Source: Diphasiastrum complanatum (lineage: Eukaryota; Streptophyta; Lycopodiopsida; Lycopodiales; Lycopodiaceae). Taken from it: a DNA stretch of 64,000 bases. Made by a program: the position numbers and the translations under genes. The stretch spans positions 21,615,097-21,679,096 of the forward strand of contig CM055098.1 in assembly GCA_029204225.1 (NCBI GenBank), written 5' to 3'. The notes under the pieces are model-generated. The model made no database searches, was not told the origin of the DNA, and saw nothing but the letters and a program-made list of their open reading frames with translations. Within the stretch, counting starts at the first letter, position 1, and every line of letters starts with the position of its first letter. Shown in pieces: positions 57,738 through 64,000 of this stretch.

Positions 57738-57829
57738 TCAACCCCAATACGTAAATGGTGTTCCATTAAATGGTAATGGTGATTGGAGTGGCCAAAACGA
57801 ATATCTACTTCTAATAAAAGTTTTAACTA

Positions 57830-58242
57830 ATGGTTGCAAGCTAGGTGGTCAGACAAAGAACCTAGAATGTCTTTTGACACATCAACAGTGCGTAGTAATT
57901 TGCAATTATCTTTCAAACTAGTCATAATACGTCCAAGACGTGTTTTCATTTTTAAAGGGGTGGTCAAGTTTGTGAAATCCACGTGGAGTCTCGTGGAGGA
58001 CTCATGTGCAACATCTAGGATAGGTGTGGTTGGGTGGTAAGAACATTCTAGAGATTTGGAGACATGGATTGAATCACAAGACATTGATGAATTAATTATA
58101 TCATGCAAGGGGTCATCATCAACAAGAGCATCATCTAGGGCCAATGATGATCCAAAATCAATATTCATGTGATTTATCCTATCAATAATATTCTCGATCT
58201 CTCTTGCAACTCTTTTTCTTGGAACCAACTTATGGTCCTTCT
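57830..58242 (-). CDS. unrecognised exon upstream of the SET exon
   Basis: Starts after a TTTTGTAG acceptor (58243) and encodes KKDHKLVPRKRVAREIENII, then Asp/Ser-rich sequence and TTPLKMKTRLGRIMTSLKDN. No domain is recognised. It ends near 57827 with a stop; sequence in another frame just beyond it (SFWPLQSPLPFNGTPFTYWG) suggests a frameshift before the SET exon. Confidence 0.45.
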
Positions 58243-58274
58243 TCTACAAAAGTTGAAAATGTTAGATGTATTAG

Positions 58275-58275
<1 letters not shown>

Positions 58276-58342
<67 letters not shown>
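58276..58342 (+). repeat. (TC)n microsatellite
   Basis: About 67 bp of TC repeat, followed at 58397-58450 by a (CA)n-rich stretch. Confidence 0.9.
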
Positions 58343-58345
<3 letters not shown>

Positions 58346-58692
58346 CATGAAACATAAACTAATATATAACACAAACCGTAAACCAGTAGCATGAAACACA
58401 CACACAAACACACACAAACACATGCACACACACACCCACCCACCCACACCGACCCTAAACACACATGAAGAGAAAAACAGAGAGAACATTATAGAGTGCT
58501 AATCAGAACTCCCAAACCACATGATTATATCCTACTCCAGAATGTCACCACATGCTCCCTCCTTGCGACGTTTGGGCTTTTTGTGGAACTCATCTTCGAA
58601 CAAAAACATTTGAACCACGCCTTTAACGGATTTAAACAAGGGCTACACACCTTCCTAGAATTGGGAGTGTTGGTTACCTTTAACTCTTTCAT

Positions 58693-58694
<2 letters not shown>

Positions 58695-58759
<65 letters not shown>
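58695..58759 (+). repeat. (TC)n microsatellite
   Basis: About 65 bp of TC repeat, 350 bp from the previous tract. The sequence between holds no recognised gene. Confidence 0.9.
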
Positions 58760-58761
<2 letters not shown>

Positions 58762-58801
58762 GACGTGAATGAGTCTATTATGGGTGACTGAATATGGAAA
58801 T

Positions 58802-58981
58802 CAAGATTAACTACATCTAATCATTCTATTTGGATTTTTGCTTTTAGAAGCAAGTGAGAGATTAACTTCATGTAATCATTCTATTTGGATTTTTTCTTTT
58901 AGAAGCAAGTGAGAGATTAACTTCATCTAAATATTCTATGTGGATTTTTCCTTTTAGAAGCAAGTGAGCGATTAACTTCAA
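58802..58981 (+). repeat. three tandem copies of a 58-bp unit
   Basis: Units share GATTAACTTCATCTAATCAT, TCTATTTGGATTTTT and TTTTAGAAGCAAGTGAGAG. They lie in a presumed intron of the transposase unit. Confidence 0.85.
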
Positions 58982-59091
58982 AGTATCGTGGTACTCATCC
59001 TATTGCTCAATATTTATTGGCCAAACTATACTTGAAGTGTCATAAGGGTCAAAGATTAAAGCATTTTTGAAAAACACTTTAAAGAGTTTAC

Positions 59092-59274
59092 CTCTCATAC
59101 TCTTGGATTCTCTGTGTGCACTCCATTGGCCCAAATATGATCGTTGACAATCCTCCTTGTCCGAATCCTAAGGCCTTTGCATTGTGTGCATGTACATGGT
59201 ATCCTCTCATCATATTCTGGTTGAAACTGGTCCAATAATCCAATTGCAAATTGCACAAATTCTTTCAGTGTCAT
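59092..59274 (-). CDS. Transposase-associated domain exon of the TNP2 unit
   Basis: A minus-strand frame from ATG at 59274 to a GTAAAC donor (59091) encodes MTLKEFVQFAIGLLDQF and IPCTCTQCKGLRIRTRRIVN then HIWANGV. Cys-x-Cys-x2-Cys followed by an HI..NG ending is the pattern of the transposase-associated domain found at the N-terminus of plant CACTA TNP2 proteins. It lies upstream of the SET and catalytic exons on the same strand, so it is probably the same transcription unit. Confidence 0.7.
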
Positions 59275-59482
59275 TCAAGTGAAAATTGACAAATTGTAAC
59301 ATGTGACAAAAATTGACAAAATAGTCTTTGTACATTTAGTGCATTTTCAACCTTCATTTGTGATGGAGTGGTGTCTTGGCTTTCCAAAGAGCAATATACT
59401 ATATCCAAAGAGCAAATCGGACTAATCACTATTACAAATAAAAAATTTATGACATAAATCAATATACATACATGTGATGGAT

Positions 59483-59816
59483 CAATAGACGGTCTACGTC
59501 GACTGATGGAAGAGCTTGAAGATGAACCAGTCAATAGTTGTTTATTGTACTTTAGTCTTGATTGCTCCTTTTTTCTGTGATAGAGCTCAATTCTTTTTTC
59601 TTTCTCTAAATCACGTGGAGGTACGATAATTTTCCTAGAATTCATAATTCCAATCAAATGTCATTGTAAGAATAAATTTGCAAGATAAATTATACACTCA
59701 TATTCAAATAACAAATAAAGTGCAATTGATGTCAATATTCAATAACAATATGTACCTGCTATTGCGATCATGAGACGAATCGCTATCTGATGATGATGAC
59801 ATCGTCGATGACATAT
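59483..59816 (-). CDS. possible first exons of the TNP2 unit
   Basis: A short minus-strand exon near 59811-59757 (MSSTMSSSSDSDSSHDRNS) and one near 59651-59483 (KIIVPPRDLEKEKRIELYHR, then KKEQSRLKYN, Ser run) end at GT donors. They are low-complexity and charged with no domain, and their phase to the next exon is not certain. Confidence 0.35.
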
Positions 59817-59819
59817 ACA

Positions 59820-60912
59820 CATTGTAGCCAGCTCTCTATACCATATCATAAGTAATCATTATGAGACCGTATGTTCTAAACAAATATAATAAAATTTGTT
59901 AAAGACATGCCAACATCTAATCCATGTATATTCTACTTATGCTTAATGTAAATCTAATATTCTAGTAACATTGCTGTCAAGAAAATTGCTTGGGTGGGGC
60001 AACACATGACGAGCAATCAAAATGAGGTTCATACTGACGAATGTTAGACATCAGTAGATAGTGCGTGCAGGCCTATCTCAACTAATTTAAAGACCACATA
60101 GCAGTCAATGTTTGAAGCTCTCAGTTTAAACTCTTGTCTAAGATGAGTGATTATCTCAAGATAAATCTCTTTGGATTGGCCTAGTGTGCCATGGTATCTC
60201 ATGACGAGCAATATGCATTCTCCCTTTCTATCTGTGGTTGCTTTGTATGCAAGAAATCACACCATTGATCAACATCTTTATTACAATGCTAAATGATATT
60301 TCAACCAATTACTATGATTTCATATAAGGTTATATAGGTCACACACCAACAATTAAAAAGATTTATCATATAGGCCACATATCACTAAGGTCCTCAATAT
60401 AACATAAATGCTTTTGATCATGAATCTAAATGACCCCATGCAACCATTTAAGACGCCACATGACAAAAGCAAAAAAATTTTATTTGACCATGTAATTATG
60501 TCATCAAATTATATCAGATCTATGACACCTAGACTATTAATAAACTAAATGTTTTATGACATCACCGATTTGACATAATATTATGTCATTAAATCTTAAA
60601 AAACTTGTCAAATTACTTGTTTAATAATAATATGTACTATCTCTTATCTCATGATTTTGTCTTGTATGTCAAATCTCAAGAAAAATAAAATTTATAACAA
60701 TATAAAACTAGTTTTAACAATTAAATACTACCATAATGATCTTTGAATTGATTTTTTTTACATTCCATCATATTAAAAAATATATTTTATGTAAAATCCT
60801 ACAATAAAATATTCTCTTAAAATCTAGAAAAGATTATGAGAATATTGAATGACATTTGAAGCATGAAAGCCCATGTGGTTAACCCTCTCACGTGCCAAGA
60901 GAGAAAAAAAAA
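59820..60912. other. spacer between divergent CACTA genes
   Basis: AT-rich sequence with repeated TATGTCA/TGACATA words near 60490-60600 and no gene. It should hold the promoter of the minus-strand transposase unit. Confidence 0.5.
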
Positions 60913-60990
60913 AACGCGTGGAACATCCACGCGTGGATATCGCGTGGATTATCCACGCGTGGATAACTTCTGCATGGATAATCCACGCGA
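60913..60990. promoter_or_regulatory. central palindrome array between the divergent genes
   Basis: About 78 bp made of CGCGTGGAACATCCACGCG-, CGTGGATATCGCGTGGATTA- and CCACGCGTGGATAA-type blocks, the same words as the terminal arrays. It lies about 330 bp before the + strand gene and about 1.1 kb before the minus-strand unit. A role in shared regulation by the element's DNA-binding protein is inference. Confidence 0.75.
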
Positions 60991-61323
60991 AACTTGAATG
61001 CCAATAACATGGCATTTTCGTGAGCATTCTTGCTCCTCTTCTTTTGCTTTCAAGTTTTATAGGTTTTCTAATCTAGTGTTTAGTGCCCTTGCTTGCTATT
61101 GCTCTTCTAAGTTCTATAGATCTTGCTTGCTTGCTTTTGGTTGCTCTTCATTGCTAGTGATCTTGCTCTTGCTTTTGCTTTCTCTATTGATGTTCTTTGT
61201 TCTTGCTTACTATTAATCTATTGCTTTCTATTCATTGCTTACTCTTCTAATCTAAACGTCTTCAATATTCTTTCACTCCCATTCTCCACTACTCTCTAAC
61301 TTTTAAAGTTTTTCTTTGATACA

Positions 61324-62463
61324 ATGTCTTCAAGTGGTAGGTCAAGTGGAAGGTCAAGTGGGAGACCATCTAGGAGAAGAGCTCGTGAGGAGCCCGAAGA
61401 ATATAATCAAGAGTGGTTTGAGAATCTATCTCCTCAACAAAGAGATAGAATAAAAAATCTTGTGTTATCTTCTTCGGGTGAATCATCCGAGAGAAGAGCT
61501 TCCGAAGATGCCCCTTCCCAAGAATCGTGTAGTGTGTATTATGATCTCAATCCACGTGGTGGAGTTATAAAAAATACGCGTGACAATGTAGTTCATGCCC
61601 GTTTGCGTGATTTAGTTGCTTTATATTTTGGTAAAGATTACATGATCGATTGGTCCTCCCAATCGCTTGAAGACAAAAATAAAATAATAGAGACTTTGTA
61701 TTCTGAATTCCCTCAATCCAATGCTTTTAGTAGAACTTGGGCCTTGAATACAATGTGTCTTTGGATTCAAAACAAAAGGCAATTGATGAGAAGAGTCGTG
61801 AGGAATCCCAAGAATCCCATGAAGCCTGGATGGTGCTCCAAAAGGTATTGGAGGAAGGTGAAAGGGGAATTGTTGCAAAACAATCCCCAAAAGTATGAAC
61901 AACAACGTAGGTTGGCCACCGAGAAGCTTTTAAAACATGGCCAAAGTCACTTGGGATCGGGAGGAAGGGGCAATTTAGAGGCCCAATTTGTAAGTGCAAT
62001 ATTTTTTAATATTGTTTTATTTTTGTAGTGAGATTGTTAATGTTTTTTTATTGCTAAACTATATTGTATTGCTAAACTATGTTTTTTTGTTGAATGTAGC
62101 TTAGTGATTTTGGAAGACACATGACCGCCGCGGAATACAAGCAAGGTTACGATCATGGATATGCCGGCCTTAAGGCTTTTATGGAATCGCATGGATTTTT
62201 ACCAACCGTAAACTCTTAACCTTTATTGTTTTGTTATTGTTTAATTTGTGGTTTACAAGTAAGTTTAATCTCAATTTAATTAAATCTTTGATTCTATTTT
62301 GTAGAGAGGCTCTACAACTTCAAGTGTTCATGATGTGGAAGAAAATGTGAAAGAGAACGTGGAAGAGTACGTGAATGAAAGCGAAGGGGAGTTTGAAGAT
62401 GTGGACACCAACGTACACCTACAAGATGAAGGAGGCGAGGAGGGAAGAAGTGATGATGAGTAG
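61324..62463 (+). CDS. TnpA-like accessory protein of the CACTA element (3 exons)
   Basis: Exons 61324-61989 (GTAAGT donor), 62100-62207 and 62305-62463 (stop TAG) give 310 codons with no frame error, all joins in phase 0. The N-terminus is Ser/Gly/Arg-rich (MSSSGRSSGRSSGRPSRRRA). The middle (about residues 75-215) is a compact basic domain (DNVVHARLRDLVALYFGKDY, SFSRTW-like AFSRTWALNTMCLW, KPGWCSKRYWRKVKGELL). The C-terminus is acidic (NESEGEFEDVDTNV). I do not recognise the domain with certainty; it resembles the second-ORF proteins of plant En/Spm elements, which bind subterminal repeats. Position, orientation and the upstream palindrome array support that role. Confidence 0.6.
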
Positions 62464-63245
62464 AGGTTTTTAAATTAAATGTAAGGCCTTGTAGAAGGCA
62501 ATGTAGGAAGAGAGAATTTATTCTCTCATCAATGTACTTGTTTTTAAATCAATCAATATAATGTTTTGGCATCACATCATTCTTGCAAAAATTTTGAATG
62601 CATATATTTTTAATCCATGAATGCAAATGTATACTCTATTGAATGCACATCTATTGATTGCAAATGTATCTATTGATATATTCAATGCAATGTATAGTCT
62701 ATTTAATGCACATCTATGCAATGCAAATGTATCCATTGATGAATTCAATGCAATGTATCTATTTTAGCACATGATTTGCATGTTAGAATGCACAATAAAA
62801 AGTAATGAAAAGCACAATGGAAAGTAATGGAAATAGATAACACATTAAGTTATCAACTAAATATCAAATGAATCAAAATAAATGTGAATATACCTTTACT
62901 ATTGTATCTCCATTGTTTTGCAATCTTTGCTTTTCCTTTAGCATGCACTTGATCTTTGAATCCTTTGCAATGAAAGCTCATTTTTCATATCCAAACCTAC
63001 ATCACAAACAAAAAAGATCTTAAAACTTATGATCACAAAACACATACTATTAACAGCCATCAATAAACTAAAAATCTTAAACACTATCAATCTTCTCACT
63101 CAAATTCATCCTCATCTCATTCTCACTCCCATCTATACTCTCTTTTTCTCTCTCTCTCTCACACAACACAAAAATAGAAGTCACCTCTATTTTCGGAGCG
63201 AACCACATTTTGGTTCACGCCAAATGTTCTTTTTTTGGACAAAAA
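62464..63245. other. right interior of the CACTA element, 3' flank of the TnpA-like gene
   Basis: Non-coding. It includes a repeat of GAATGCA/CTATTGAATGCA words (about 62595-62760) and AATCAATCAATATAATG soon after the stop, which may hold the polyadenylation region. Confidence 0.5.
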
Positions 63246-63741
63246 ATTTTGCGTGATCCACGCAAATTCCAGAAACCTTTTCGCGTGGATACCGCGTGGA
63301 TATAAATTTTTTTTATCCACGTGGTATCCACGGCCTCAACTCTCTGGATTTTGCGTGGATAAAGCAAAATCTGCCTGGATAATCCACGCGTGGATAATTA
63401 TCCACGCAGTATCCATGCAAAAGCCGAGCCTTTTTTATTTTACTTTTACTATGGCGTGGATTATCCACGCGAAATTAGAATTCCTATTTTCGGCTCCGGG
63501 TGTCGAAGCTTTGCCCAGCTGCCGGTAGTCGGACTTGGCGTGGATAATCCACGTGTGAATAATCCACACATTTTGAATTTCACGACGTCCGGCCAATCTG
63601 CTGCCAAAAAAGACATTTGTGTGGAACATCCACGCGCTCGTATCCACACGTATATTTACGCCAATCCACGGCTATATCCACGCGAATTTTTTTTTGCCCG
63701 CGTGTCCTCCTTTGTATTGTGCGTGGATATTTGCGTGGATA
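63246..63741. repeat. right subterminal palindrome array
   Basis: A dense array of GCGTGGAT, ATCCACGC and full GCGTGGAT(A/T)ATCCACGC palindromes, roughly 12-15 half or full sites in 500 bp. It is the counterpart of the left array, sharing for example TTGTGTGGAACATCCACGCG. Confidence 0.9.
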
Positions 63742-63745
63742 TTTG

Positions 63746-64000
63746 TTATATGTGTTCTTGTGGATGAGGCTTACCCACTATCAGAAATAGAAGTACTTAG
63801 CAAGCAGAAGGCTTATGCAGAGAGAAGGAAAAATTTGAAGACTCAAACTTTCTCTGTGATCTCCTGAAAAACTCGGTGGTTGTATTGAAGCATAAGTGGT
63901 GTACACATAGAGAACGAGCACAAAAGTACGCAGCTCTCCAATAACCGATATGTCATTTCTTATTTAATTTAATTAACTAATTCCATCCAATAGGAAAATT
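63746..64000. other. right flank, nothing recognised
   Basis: A short open + strand stretch ending at 63867 and AT-rich sequence to the window end. No domain is recognised. A CACTA word at 63777 points the wrong way to be the right terminus. Confidence 0.4.

Larger units (their letters stand above)
52380..63745. mobile_element. CACTA (En/Spm)-type DNA transposon with SET-domain sequence
   Basis: An 11.4-kb unit bounded by arrays of palindromic subterminal repeats (52418-52722 and 63246-63741), with a third array at 60913-60990. It contains a minus-strand TNP2 transposase transcription unit (about 59.8-54.09 kb) and a + strand three-exon gene (61324-62463). Subterminal repeats plus TNP2 are the hallmark of CACTA elements. 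I could not find a clean CACTA...TAGTG terminal pair or a 3-bp duplication. The closest candidate at the left is CACTTAGTCGATTTTCTGAG near 52379, so the exact ends are uncertain. Confidence 0.75.

Noticed and set aside
58174-58489. Minus-strand frames with long Arg-Glu repeats and Cys/Val-rich stretches
   Set aside because: Produced by the (TC)n and (CA)n microsatellites.
63774-63790. CACTATCAGAAATAG as the CACTA terminus
   Set aside because: The word points outward from the element on the right side; the expected TAGTG orientation and a matching left end are absent.

Overview
This window comes from a land-plant nuclear genome with large, transposon-filled introns and intergenic space. No bacterial features are present. 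The evidence is spliced exons with GT/AG borders, tRNA-Met(i)-type primer-binding sites, and UBN2-type copia, Ty3/gypsy, hAT, CACTA (En/Spm), Helitron and LINE sequences. I cannot name the species. The LINE family and intron size would fit a large-genome fern, lycophyte or gymnosperm, but that is inference.

Host gene. The only convincing host gene is the 3' half of MAD1 (spindle assembly checkpoint) on the + strand. Eight exons between 31768 and 41027 join with perfect phase and end in a conserved C-terminal domain and a stop codon. One intron is 6.4 kb. The 5' exons are not seen, so they lie left of the window or beyond the transposon cluster at 15-31.6 kb.

Layout. 0.3-10 kb holds decayed reading frames and a hAT transposase gene on the minus strand. 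One hAT coding exon is split by a 5.1-kb LTR element (3110-8208) with an exact ATAGA target duplication and no coding capacity. 10.5-14.2 kb is a 3'-truncated Ty1/copia element. 14.4-15.1 kb is a Ty3/gypsy remnant. 15.2-31.6 kb is a head-to-tail pile of LINE copies, all on the minus strand and joined through (GA/TC)n tracts. It also holds a Helitron fragment at 23.74-24.07 kb and a 4.2-kb insertion containing a gypsy RT remnant. 31.8-41.0 kb is MAD1. 43-52.3 kb holds gypsy and copia pieces, including two LTRs of about 650 bp and a gag gene with a long unrecognised C-terminal extension. 52.4-63.75 kb is a CACTA-type element.

The most interesting region is this CACTA element. Short palindromes built on GCGTGGAT(A/T)ATCCACGC occur at both ends and in the middle. 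A minus-strand TNP2 transposase unit is damaged by a stop and frameshifts, and a SET-domain exon sits inside it. A divergent, three-exon, intact + strand gene is probably the TnpA-like accessory protein. The central palindromes lie between the two units, where they could act as a shared promoter and binding array. A second notable signal is a small 3' hairpin with compensatory base changes, shared by the LINE tails and by a short LINE-related element.
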